From contig QWDQ01000025.1 in NCBI GenBank assembly GCA_003868215.1, forward strand, positions 1-64,000: 64,000 nt of DNA, written 5' to 3'. Each line of letters starts with the position of its first letter. The stretch's first letter is position 1. Shown in pieces: positions 34,978-45,229 of this stretch. Both the position numbers and the translations under genes were made by a program. This DNA is from Pseudophaeomoniella oleicola. Its lineage: Eukaryota > Ascomycota > Eurotiomycetes > Phaeomoniellales > Phaeomoniellaceae. The notes below the pieces were generated by a model that was not told the origin of the DNA, made no database searches, and saw only the letters and a list, made by a program, of their open reading frames with translations.

Positions 34978-36645
34978 TCATTTCGCGGTCAATGCAGAAC
35001 TTATCCCCAGAATTCCCATTCCAATAAAGGCGAACAATGTACAGAGCCCTTTACTGTGCGTCATGGTCAGACTTTCGCTGTAAAGGCTGAGAGCTACGCT
35101 CGTCATAACGCCCGATGTTACAGCAAACATCCCTCCATAGATACGGTCTCCAGGTTTCATGATACCTTCCCCTGCTGCCTTGAACCATATAGCAGCAATA
35201 CCAGCCCCTATTGGCTGAGAGAGGCCACCGAGAACGGCTGCCCAAATCATTGCTTTACCACGAGAATTCAACGCCAAGTATAAGGGCAGTGCCAAGGCGA
35301 ATCCTTCCGTGATATTGTGGATAAACAGAGCCATGAATACGGAGAAACCCAAGGTAGGATTGGCGTGATTTGTAGCATAAGTGATAAAACCTTCCGGGAG
35401 TTTGTGCAAAGCGATAGCGATGGATGTCTGGAGGCCAATGGACATGAAAGCGTTATTTGGAATATGGTGATGGTGAGCTTGCGCGTGGGAGTCCTGTCCA
35501 AGTGATCTTGCAATTGATGGCTGGGATTTGTGAGGTTCTTCGTGCCCATTCTCGACGGGCGGATGGTGGTAATGGTGGGTGGCAGAATGTGAGCGAGTGA
35601 GAGGTGATGGACAGAAGCTGGCATCAGAAGAAACCCTCTTGATCCCGTTAATCCTCGGTTGTGTCTGAGAATCTGCTTGAGGCCGTTGAACCACGTCTTC
35701 TTCCTCTTCAACCTCAGGCACAGACACCCGAAGATAACCTGTGATGCTTCTCCCACGAGTCCAAGTCAGTGGTCGTATAAGATTAGCCGAATTCCTCCGA
35801 GACACTACTTTGAAGCAGTCCGTTCCACAGGCATCAGAAAACCCCATACAAGGTCCAGTCTCGTCACAAGTGGACTTCTGGCGAGTCCCTAGTGCCGAAA
35901 TTGTTCTTGACAAGGTACGAGGTATTAACGACGGCCTGTTGTCTGTTGGTAGACTCGATCCGTTGTGCTGTTCTACCATCTCTGGATGGTGCAGTTGATC
36001 AGCTGTCAATGAAGCTCTGCTTCTGCCGCGGGTAAGAAGAGGCGTTTCTTCGTCGCTTGCCTCCACACTATCTTGATGTCTTGTATTATGTATGTCTGGC
36101 ATGGACTCGCTGTGGACGTGGCCATGATGATCTTCCAAATCCTCATCTAGCTCGTCTGCGTCATGAGTATGATCGCAGTCAACGATATGATGAGGTATGC
36201 AACGATGAAGAAGATTCGAAAGTATCTGTATCCCAAGCACACCACCGAGAAAGAGCGCAATCAGAATCCAGGAGGCCGCTTTGGGTCCGTAGCCTCCCTC
36301 GATGAGATAATGCTTTGAATTTGGTAGCATGTTGTATAGGGCCGAAAACAACTGCAGCTAAATTAGCAATTCTACCGAATAAAAGCGTGATCGCTATGGC
36401 ACTGACCATTACTCCAAAGCTGAGGCTTAAGGAGGCTGACAGAAAACCGTTGCTGTCATGTATAGAGAAGTCGCGCTTTCCTGGGAATTGTCGCACGATA
36501 ATGTCGACACACACGATGCTTGCGCCTAGGACGCATGCTGCGACAGTGGTCAGCTACATTGCTGGAAGTAGTCAGGCGACGTCCACGTACCAAGGGCGCT
36601 GACACATGTCATAATCCATCCTCGCGTATCATTATCAAGGGGCAT
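34978..36645 (-). CDS. ZIP-family zinc transporter, Zrt3-like
   Basis: Exons (minus) are 36645-36591, 36537-36407 and 36351-34978, giving 519 aa. The N-terminus MPLDNDTRGWIMTCVSAL, followed by VLGASIVCVDIIVR, is typical of fungal Zrt3/Yke4-type ZIP proteins. A long variable loop is rich in His and acidic residues (DCDHTHDADELDEDLEDHHGH, then HHYHHPP and HAQAHHHH) and probably binds metal. The conserved metal-binding helices carry HKLPEGF and HNITEGFALALPLYLA near the C-terminus, where the His and Glu residues form the transport site. Zrt3 in yeast exports zinc from the vacuole; vacuolar or ER location here is inference. A short Cys-rich patch (TCDETGPCMGFSDACGTDC) in the loop is unusual and may add a metal site. 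It is divergent from the NUC1 gene. Confidence 0.92.
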
Positions 36646-37272
36646 GGTGAACACCTTCCCCGGGATGAATGACAGGAGTCAGTGATTCCAGAAGCCGACA
36701 GAATTCGGTCAGTATGAAAATATGAAGGGTTCAGTAACAGGAGGCTTTATCAAGAGCAAGAGGAGAATATAAGAAGGAGATATAGTAACAGGAAATATTT
36801 CCACGAAAGGGTGTGCTTGCGTCGAGTGGTGATTACTATGTAGATGATATACAGTAAGAACAGGCGGCGATGGTGTTTCCTTTGTTCTCGAGTATCTTTT
36901 GGCGGACAGTCGAGCCCTTCCATCATCGGTTCCTGAAAAGGTTTAAGTCCTCGGTAGCAGCCGCCAAGGTCCTCACTGCTTTGGTCTCCCCGGATCGCCG
37001 TGGTCAGCTCGAATACTTCATTTTAATTGGTTGTCATCATCTTCCAATCACAGCAATTTTCCAGTTGCGCGTCTCTTGTCTCTTGACCGTGTCACCAGGT
37101 CGTCGCTGAAGCATCAAAGCCAGCCAGTCATCCGGTGCTTCTGACTACTGGTGATGCTCTTTAAGGCTTCTTAGTATCTCAATACTCTCTTCTCTCTCTT
37201 TCTCTTTTTGCTCATTCTCTTTCCATGTATTGATACGGCTTCCTCAGACGCTTCAGTTTAGCCTCCCAAACA
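36646..37272. promoter_or_regulatory. Divergent promoter region, ZIP transporter / NUC1
   Basis: 627 bp between divergent starts. A CT-rich tract at about 37187-37225 lies just before the NUC1 start, a common core-promoter feature in ascomycetes. No gene. Confidence 0.5.
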
Positions 37273-38340
37273 ATGTCGAAAACGACCTTGGCCATTGTGG
37301 CTGGAGCTTCAGCTCTTGCTGGTGCCAGCGTCTCTGCGCTCATCTTCGGGTCAAAGAAACCACAGCCTTTACCACCGATCGATCCTTCGACCACTCCTAC
37401 AAAAGTTGCAAGCACCCCGACTACACCTCCAGCGCCTATTCCAGCGAGAGCGCCAGTTGTACCCGTTGTTCAAAACCCGGTAGATCCTAGTGGTCTATTT
37501 CAATATGGCTTCCCAGGGCCTGTATCGGATTTAAGGGCTTCGTTGTCTCTCACATCGTCTTTCAATCGCATGACGCGAAACCCGAACTGGGTCGCTGAAC
37601 ATATTACACCAGCCTCACTGGCCATGAACAATGCAGACAGGAAACACTCGGTCTTCGTGGAAGATGCCTCAGTTCCCCCAAGCTTTAGAGGCAAGCTTGC
37701 AGATTATGCTCGATCTGGCTATGATAGAGGTCACCAAGTTCCTGCTGCAGATGCCAAATGGAGCCAGGCGGCTATGGACGAGACATTCCTGCTTACGAAT
37801 ATGTGTCCGCAGGTGGGTGATGGTTTCAACAGGGACTACTGGGCTCATTTTGAAGACTTTTGCCGTCGCCTCACGAACAAGTATCCTTCGGTGCGCATCG
37901 TCACGGGACCTTTGTATCTGCCAAAGCGCGATGCCGATGGAAAATGGCGTGTAAACTACGAAGTCATTGGCAACCCACCTAACATAGCTGTCCCTACCCA
38001 TTTTTACAAGGTCATCTATGGTGAAAATAATCCCAATACCCCTGGGTCAGCGGTTGCTCTCGGTGCTTTCGTTTTACCGAATGCTCACATCGACAACTCC
38101 AAAAGCCTGGGAGATTTCGAGGTCCCGGTCGAAGCGGTCGAGAGAGCAAGCGGTCTGGAGTTCGTCAGTCAACTACCCGCAGCGAGGAGAAAGAGGCTCT
38201 GCGCGGAGGTCAAATGCGACATCTTGGTCCGACAGTTCAATAAGGTGAAGAAAGCTCAGGACTTTGCTCCCGCAGAGAAATCCCTTCCAAGCCCACCATT
38301 GCCTCCTCTCCCAGTTACTACGCCCACCAAGTCGTGGTAG
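37273..38340 (+). CDS. nuc1: Mitochondrial DNA/RNA non-specific nuclease (NUC1 / endonuclease G)
   Basis: A single exon of 355 aa. The N-terminus (MSKTTLAIVAGASALAGASVSALIFGS) looks like a mitochondrial inner-membrane anchor, followed by a Pro/Thr-rich linker to about residue 70. The beta-beta-alpha-metal nuclease domain has the signature DRGHQVPAAD at 151-160 (His154 is the general base) and the metal-ligand region NMCPQVGDGFNRDYW. The protein degrades DNA and RNA with magnesium or manganese. In yeast it sits in the mitochondrial intermembrane space and moves to the nucleus in cell death. The length matches fungal homologues, and the C-terminus ends with a Pro-rich tail (SLPSPPLPPLPVTTP). 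Confidence 0.95.
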   Translation: MSKTTLAIVAGASALAGASVSALIFGSKKPQPLPPIDPSTTPTKVASTPTTPPAPIPARAPVVPVVQNPVDPSGLFQYGFPGPVSDLRASLSLTSSFNRMTRNPNWVAEHITPASLAMNNADRKHSVFVEDASVPPSFRGKLADYARSGYDRGHQVPAADAKWSQAAMDETFLLTNMCPQVGDGFNRDYWAHFEDFCRRLTNKYPSVRIVTGPLYLPKRDADGKWRVNYEVIGNPPNIAVPTHFYKVIYGENNPNTPGSAVALGAFVLPNAHIDNSKSLGDFEVPVEAVERASGLEFVSQLPAARRKRLCAEVKCDILVRQFNKVKKAQDFAPAEKSLPSPPLPPLPVTTPTKSW

Positions 38341-38831
38341 AGCATTTGGGACGCTCCGCAATGTACATAATCAGCATTGGGACGGTGTTTGGAAGAAGCA
38401 TAGCATGGTATGTATTGTATATTTAAGGTGCTACTTGGAGATATGCCCAAAGGCTCGAATTCGAGGCCTTTATTCTAGAGGACTGTACAACATACGTCAC
38501 AATATTTTGTTCATCTGTGATGGCTGTGCTACCTGTGAATCAAGCGGAATCATATGGACAGTATTCCGTTGCCATATATGATTACCCCATCTAGAGCAAA
38601 TAGATAATTTTCATGAAAAGTGTCGACATATATATTTGTGGTCTGCCTTGAGAGATCATGTCGAGGACCGTCACAGTGGGCCTCTGAGCGGCGGGATGCT
38701 GTCTCCCACTTCGAGCCCCACCAGTTCCAGTAGCTCACCCTAGAGACAAGTCTGTACCTGGATTACGACAACAACTGTAGTCTTGCTCATACTGGGACAC
38801 CATTACCCGACAGAGAGCCACCGCTTGCAAA
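38341..38831. other. Intergenic, NUC1 to twinfilin
   Basis: 491 bp, with NUC1 3' region on the left and twinfilin promoter on the right. No other feature seen. Confidence 0.6.
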
Positions 38832-40013
38832 ATGCAGTCGGGTATTTCAGGTAAAATTCTGCAAACCCCAATTGCTGAGACTACGCTGAAACCCGTATCA
38901 CAGCTTCGGCTGAACTTCAGGATGCCTTCCGCAACTTCACCTCGACCTCTTCCCTCTTCGCACTACCCGTCAGTATCCAGTCCGAATCCCTGGTCGCTCT
39001 CGACCCGATCCCGTTTACGTCCTCATCCTTCAACGCATCGCTTCCCGCGCTAGAACCGCACCTGCAACCGAAGACGCCGATCTATCTCCTTCTGCGCCGC
39101 GACGACGGGACCCTCGTGGCGGTGACGTACATTCCGTCCGTGGCACCGGTCAGGTCGAAGACGTTATTTGCCAGTACGCGCGCGTCGCTTGTGCGGGAGC
39201 TTGGGACGGAGAAGTTTGTGGGAGGGACTATCTTCGTGACGGATGCGTATGAGGTGTTGGATGTGAAGGAGTGGGCGCAAAGGGACAGGGCGGCAAGTGG
39301 TGCGGACGAAGAGAAGGATGAGGGGCTGTTGACGAGGGAGGAGAGGGAGCTTGGGGCCGTCAAAAGGGCTGAGGAAGAAGAACGGTTTGGTACGAAAGGA
39401 AGAGATATCGGGTATGGAGCTGGAGCTCAGGAACCCAGTGGTGACGTAGAAGTCGGCGGCCAAGGGAGACTAATGATGAAGCATACGGCCGAAGCGAAAG
39501 AAAAGCTACAGAGTGGTTTGAAGGAAAGTGGAAGTGTGGTGATACTTGTATGTTTTTCCTACTCGAATCTCTATCGAGTCTATCCATATCAAATCCGGCT
39601 AACCCATTATGCAGGGACTCGATGTTCCAACCGAGACGATCAACCTGCACTCTTCATACGATTCTGTCTCTCCAAAGGAGGTGTCAAGTAAAATCCCTTC
39701 GACGCAACCCAGCTACCTTTTCTATCACTATCCACAGACATCATCCATCCTCTTCGCGTACACCTGCCCGTCAGGCATGTCCATCAAACAACGCATGCTA
39801 TATGCGAGTTCCCGCAATGGTGTCCTTCTCATCGCAAAGAACGCCGGAGTCGACGTTGCTAAAAGAATCGAAGCTGGATCTCCGGACGAGGTCGACGAGG
39901 AGAGGTTGACTGATGAGATGAAGCCCGCCGCTGATGAGAGCAGTGGTACTAGTACTCCGACTGGTGTTCCGCGACCAGGGTTTGCCAGACCTAAAAGGCC
40001 TGGAAGGAGGTAA
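38832..40013 (+). CDS. twf1: Twinfilin
   Basis: Exons are 38832-38850, 38904-39547 and 39615-40013, giving 353 aa. The 19-nt first exon encodes MQSGIS and joins in phase to ASAELQDAFRNF, giving the conserved twinfilin opening MQSGISAS. Two ADF/cofilin-homology domains follow (about residues 5-140 and 175-315); the second holds KLQSGL and PSYLFYHYPQTSSILFAYTCPSG. The C-terminal tail after about 318 is acidic then Pro/Arg/Lys-rich (RPGFARPKRPGRR), as in twinfilins that bind capping protein and phosphoinositides. Twinfilin sequesters ADP-actin monomers and helps depolymerise filament ends in the cytoplasm. It converges on the PHF5A gene with only 173 bp between stop codons. Confidence 0.94.
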
Positions 40014-40186
40014 CATCGACCCAGGGTATAATCTGACATATTCTGCCGACCCACACGAGTCGTTCTGAATGCCCAGTCGTAAAATTGAAAGGCTTTATCT
40101 CTTAAAGAGAGCATATAGAAGCCTCAATGTTCCATTTAGCGGCAAAAGTGTTGGTAGTCTCCAAAAAGCGAGTTTGAACAGCAGCA

Positions 40187-40519
40187 TCAATAATTCTGAT
40201 TCCTGAAATTCTTCTTCTGGTAGAACAAGTCTGTCCTACTACTTCCCAGATTGATAATCTTCGGACACCCATCCCTATCCTTCTCTAACCTCGTGCACTC
40301 AAAGCAGTAGAATGCGTCGCTGATTCCCTCACCACCACAGACAACGCACTTGTTCTGGTAGTTGCCGAAGGAGCACTCATCGCAGATCCGTACCAGTGTT
40401 GTTGGTCGCACGTAAGAATCGCAAACGGGACATTTGCCATCGCATTTGTCGCAAAGACGACCGATCGAGATTCCGGCCGTTTTGCGACACATGACAAGAT
40501 CGGGATGATGGCGCGACAT
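40187..40519 (-). CDS. rds3: PHF5A / Rds3 splicing factor (SF3b subunit)
   Basis: A single exon of 110 aa, close to the invariant family length. Nearly the whole sequence follows the PHF5 pattern: [53 protein letters not shown], and [22 protein letters not shown]. The regularly spaced CxxC pairs form three zinc sites in a knotted fold. The protein is part of the SF3b complex of the U2 snRNP and helps select the branch-point adenosine in the nucleus. The C-terminus ([10 protein letters not shown]) is more divergent than in animals. It lies head to head with a pinin-family gene. Confidence 0.97.
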   Translation of the reverse strand: MSRHHPDLVMCRKTAGISIGRLCDKCDGKCPVCDSYVRPTTLVRICDECSFGNYQNKCVVCGGEGISDAFYCFECTRLEKDRDGCPKIINLGSSRTDLFYQKKNFRNQNY

Positions 40520-40955
40520 TTTTCAAGGTATCTGCCGTCGAGATCTCGTTCAAGGGTTGATGATGTATTTTTGTTGGGTTGCTGTTATTGCTGTCTGGCG
40601 ACAGATATGTGTATGTTCATAGGAGTGAATGTCAGGAGCTGAGAAATGATAAATATTGGTGCCACTGCATAGAAATCTCTCGAAAGGTTGAAGCTTGAAT
40701 TGCGGCGATTTCCAAGCAATTGGGGCGGTCCCACTTCAGCCTTCGCAACTTTGCGGAGGATTGTCGACCATCTCCGCATTCTCTATTCGAGTGTCAGCCA
40801 ACCTTTATTACGATAGCGACAGGTACAGTTAGTAAGGCTGATCGACAGTCTAGAATATTGCATAGGCCTGAGATGAGCTACCGCGCCAATGCCATATTTA
40901 TATATTAGCGTTGGAATGTGCTAAGGGCCAGAACAGTGTCCAAACCATTGGCAAC
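40520..40955. promoter_or_regulatory. Divergent promoter shared by PHF5A and the pinin-like gene
   Basis: 436 bp between two divergent start codons, both for splicing-related proteins. No gene of its own. A shared promoter is inferred from layout only. Confidence 0.5.
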
Positions 40956-41913
40956 ATGGAAGAAACGTAAGACTATCGCGACAGGGTATGAAGTTGGCTA
41001 ACCTAAGACTAGGACTGTCGCGTCGGCCGTGGTAATGCCAGAGCCATCGGAAGTCAGAGAGCTGTCCCCAACCCTTAAGCGACGTCAGTCATCCATCGAT
41101 TCTAGCGAGGCAAAAAGACCGCGGCTTTCACCCGGGCAGACTCGTGATTCCAGATCTCCACCTCCAACGGGTGCGAATGGACAGGACAGACGGAGGAGTA
41201 GTGTTAGAGGTGGAAGGGCAGTAGAAGAGAAGAAGCGAGGTCAACGATTATTTGGCGCTATCCTAGGAACATTATCGCAAAGTTCAGCGTCGACAGGTCA
41301 ACGGAAACGTGCAGAGGTAGAGAAGAAGCAAATCGAAAAGCTGAAGGCAAGACGGGTAGAAGATGAAGAACGTAAGCAAAAGAAGAAGGAAGAACTCCTG
41401 GCGCAGAGGAGGCAGCAGCAAACACTCTGGGAAGAGGAAGGTTTACGAATACGGCACAAGAACATGTTTGCTATGGCTCATTTCCTGAAGACGAAGGCGG
41501 AACCTCCATTATATTATAAACCATGGGAGTTACGGCCCGAGGAAGAAGAGATGATACAAAAACATATATCCGAGACCCAGGAGATCATCGACAGAGAGAC
41601 GACTGAACTCGAGGTAAAGCACCGACGGCACGAACGTGACGATGGCGATGTCGGACAGCCTGATGCAAATGGTCATGACCACGAAACAACGGAAATTACT
41701 GGTAGTGACAGTAAGATGGAATCAGCCGAGGAGGAAAGGAAAGAGATAGTAGAGACGACCGACACAGCCATGCAGGACAGCAGCATTCAGCCCTCTGCAG
41801 AGGTCTCCGCGACAGAAGAAAATGGCACCCATGTGCCCAATGATCAAACCCCAGCAGACGATCACGCAGGAGAAGAGCTTGTCCAAGATCAAGAGGACGA
41901 TGTGATATACTGA
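40956..41913 (+). CDS. Pinin/SDK/MemA-domain protein
   Basis: Exons are 40956-40966 and 41013-41913, giving 303 aa. The first exon is only 11 nt (MEET after joining) and the intron 46 nt, near the lower limit for fungi. The ATG at 41029 in exon 2 is an alternative. Ser/Arg/Pro-rich N-terminus; the pinin core spans about 72-200 with KKRGQRLFGAILGTLSQ, a long charged helix (RAEVEKKQIEKLKARRVEDEE), and HFLKTKAEPPLYYKPWELRPEEE, which is diagnostic. The acidic tail has repeated Glu/Asp/Thr. Pinin-family proteins join the exon-junction complex and SR proteins in the nucleus and influence splicing. The gene is divergent from the SF3b subunit PHF5A. Confidence 0.9.
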
Positions 41914-42268
41914 AAGTCAGTCACACATTGCGATCTGGAATATGCAAGCAGCGATCACGTCACATACAGAACCTAAGCCGTTTCCTTGGTTCCCTCGTAT
42001 CCACATGAATCACTCTTCTTATGGACCCAAGAATCGCACTCCTCAATGTACAAAAGCATACGTACCACCACAAGAGCGCAATACCTCCAGCTAAGCGCAC
42101 ATCTTGCCATCTGCAATCGGGTCACAGACAACACTCACACCACTACATTCCACCGGGCACCATCTCTACCTACCTACCTACCTACACCTACAAAGGTCCA
42201 GAGGAAGTCACAGAACAATCGATAAGGAGATAAGAGGCATTGTGATAACCTTTCACACATCGAAACCA

Positions 42269-42280
42269 CTACCTAGGTAG
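42269..42280. repeat. Perfect palindrome CTACCTAGGTAG
   Basis: A twelve-base perfect palindrome in intergenic DNA. Related words occur at 42535-42542 (ACCTAGGT), 42735-42750 (AGCTACCTAAGTAGCT) and 53021-53036 (TAACCTAAGTAGGTTA). Confidence 0.6.
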
Positions 42281-42414
42281 TTACCTTACTCTACCTGAAC
42301 TCAGGTCTTACACACGCGATGTAATGTAGCATGTACATATACACCTTCTGTACCACGGCTCAAAGCCCTCTTGGAAGGAAAAGACTTCCCCAATTTTTTT
42401 TAAATGAAAGCAGC

Positions 42415-42441
42415 CAGCAGCAGCAGCAGCAGCAGCAGCAG
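42415..42441. repeat. (CAG)9 triplet repeat and adjoining (TACAA)n
   Basis: Nine perfect CAG units, followed at 42451-42469 by about four TACAA units. It is intergenic; the triplet is not in any gene I support. Confidence 0.85.
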
Positions 42442-43715
42442 AGTCCCAAATACAATACAATACAATACAGTCGACTATTGCAAGAAACTCTTGTATGTAA
42501 TGCAAGATTTCCTCCCTCCCCCCCGTTATTATAGACCTAGGTACCGAAGTATCTCAGTATTAGGTATATAATTAAACACAATTCAAAAAAAATCAATGAT
42601 GCTTGGTTAACTAACCTCTGATTTCGCTTTTCGGTGGACCTTTCAATAAAAAGCAGAAGTGGTTTCCGTTGTAAAAAATGTCAATGAGGCCTCTGATTAT
42701 GTATGCACTGGCTAGGTTACCGCATACCTACGGTAGCTACCTAAGTAGCTAATTACTAGGTAGACAGGCACAGGCAAAAAAGTATATCTATCACAAGGTC
42801 ACTTAAATAATGAACATCATTTTCGTTATATACCTTTTGACGTTATCTCTCCGGCGAAGATTTCTCAAGGTGTAGCTTAAGTAATTGTGTATGTATGTAG
42901 CTGGGTTGGTAGGCACACGTATACATAAACCCGTGATAACAAGGAACAATATACACCTAGATAGACAGAAAGGAAAGAGAAAAAGGAAGAAAAGTGACCC
43001 AATTTGTTCCGTTATACCTGTAACATCATCACATGGAGAACTGGGGATTGCTGGCTAGCCATCTCCTTAGACGGTTTTGCTGTCGTTGTCATCAAATAGT
43101 GTTCAATAGGGTAGGGAGGATAAGATGTAAGTTCGAGTTTGGTCGTTGGTGATGCGTCTCGGTCGGGTAGAATGATAGACGATCTGGAGGATTGAGTATG
43201 CCGGCGTACCTAACGCGGTCCCGGCGTGGTGTAAGGCTTGATTGCTGTGTGGACATCTGGTAATATTTGGGGGTGAAGTGACAGGATTTCTGGAGTATGT
43301 ACGATAAGACCCAGATCGTACCTGGGTTCCATCTTGAGATCAGAGCAGTATCGTGAGCCGTGGGTGATATACGTTCGATATCAATCTGAAATAGAGACGG
43401 TGACATCGACTCTGACCCCACAGAAGTCAAAGTTGGAGTATTGTGAGACGATACGTGTGATATACGCCGATATTTCTGGAGCATCGTAAGGCTGTCGAGG
43501 ATATAGGGCGGGGTTGAGCGGCTGGCAAGGTGAATGATTGAAGGAGAGATGGAGGGAATACAAACCGTACAAGACCAGAAATGGCCGGTGATACAGACAG
43601 ATGATCATATTGGTGGATGGCCGGACTGAGTTCTCCGATGTATCAAGCGGGGGCCCTGGTCTGGGTTCACGATACAACCAGGCAGTCTATGCACCCGGTT
43701 CGGTACGTCAACCCT

Positions 43716-45229
43716 TTACCCTGAAGTTGAACCGGCATCTGATTCGTCCTCTTCTTCCTCTTCGCCCTCCTCCTCCTCCTCTTCTTCTTCATCCTCCTCT
43801 TCCTCCTCCTCTTCATCCTCTTCCCGATCTGCTTCTGGTATGACTGTCGTTCGCCGTGTGGCCTGCGGAAGATATGCGTTTGTTCCACGATACGGCATTG
43901 GTTGAGCTCGTGGTTCCGGTGGGTCGATAAGTCCATACCACCAAGAGTATAGACTCTGTGCAGACCGTTCAGTCAAGGCCCCGATATCCCGCACCGGAAC
44001 ATCGTGTTCGATTGTGTGACATTTAGAGAGATTGACTCTCGCAGCGAGACTGAAGTCAGGATTTGTGTGCTCCGGTGGTCTGACTTGGAGTATCCAGCTT
44101 TGATTGAGTCCTGCGCTAATCTCGTCTTGCGTGGCACAGGCGTTCTCGCCAGCTCGAATAACAATGGCGTGAGCTGCTGCCGCAACGCCTTTCTTGCTAC
44201 AGCCTTGCCCGCCATACGTATAGATCGGGCTGAAAAGAGGTCTCACCATGATGAACATAGAGGGCAATTTTTGAGCACTTACACACAAACACTAAAGTTA
44301 TGCCTGGTTTGCACAACTATCATACGTCTAAATTTCGCATATGCCGACGTTCCTGCCTCCTTATTCACGTAGTCCATATAGGAGAAGGCACCCGTTGTAA
44401 GCTTTGACCTCCGCCGGTTACTTGCGTGAGGCTGGGGCCAATGGACCTCGAATACCTGTCGATATCAGTACGAGTTCTTCAGACATTTTGCACCTCACGT
44501 ACTCGACCGGTTTGGTAGAAGGCAGATTCACGGGTTCTGTAAGCTAGTAAAGAGTTCAGTAATTGGACATCGTACAGCTTCTATTCCTGCTTACGAGGAT
44601 CTTGATTTGATTTCGGAACTTTGCGTGGTTGGCTTCGAGTTTCCGCGTTTGTTTTCTTCGGAAACTGAGAGTATACCATTAACGTTGGTCGATTATCAGT
44701 CTGTCCGGCATGGCCGGATTCTTGAGGCTTTGCGGCTGTTGATAATTAGATATGAGCTGTCAGTAGGTTGACCTGTAGATGGGTCTGTACCTGGAGGACC
44801 CTGCACTGTCCCTGATTGCAATGTACGAGCGGATTGAACTCCAGAAACGACCGGAGCGCGTACTTGAGGCGCTTGTACCCGTGGGAAGAGAGGAGCCCCA
44901 GTGGCTACTGTACTCGGGGTTCTCGGCGCATGGACAGCTCTGGGATTCGCACCAGAAGATTGCGGCTGTTCCAGTTGTTGGCTGAAGTTAATCAGTAGTC
45001 TATAACGCGTGCCTCGGATGTCCACTCGTACAGGAGTTGCTTGTAGGTTTGCTCACTTAAAGGGATGAAGTGCCCTTCTCTATCGGCCCATTCCACCAGC
45101 AATTCGCCTGGGGGGTGTTAGCATTTGAGAGTCCGGCTTACAGAAGCATACCGGTTGCTCACCATTAAGATTCTTCACCACACGAAATAGTCGCCCTTCC
45201 TTAGTCCTCTTCCATGTCTTGTCATCCAT
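43716..45229 (-). CDS. DUF6590-domain protein
   Basis: Seven exons (minus), 45229-45163, 45107-45032, 44981-44791, 44735-44595, 44536-44499, 44455-44283 and 44229-43716, give 399 aa with every phase matching. The N-terminus (MDDKTWKRTKEGRLF) is followed by a region reading LLVEWADREGHFIPL. A Gln/Pro/Ser-rich disordered linker leads to the DUF6590 domain at about 170-320: VFEVHW, then FRRMIVVQTRHNFSVCVPIYTYGGQGCSKKGV, where PIYTYGGQG is the family hallmark. RVNLSKCHTIEHDVPVRDIG follows. The tail is a long Glu/Asp run encoded by a pyrimidine tract (43746-43827, plus strand). DUF6590 is common in Pezizomycotina and has no established biochemical role. The acidic tail and disorder suggest a nuclear or scaffold protein, which is inference only. 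Confidence 0.82.

Larger units (their letters stand above)
41914..43715. other. Convergent intergenic rich in simple repeats and palindromes
   Basis: About 1.8 kb without a gene. It contains CTACC/TACCTACC runs near 42168-42184, a CAG run at 42415-42441, a TACAA repeat at 42451-42469, and several perfect or near-perfect palindromes (42269-42280, 42535-42542, 42735-42750). Short minus-strand frames near 43092-43677 have no family features. Confidence 0.55.
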
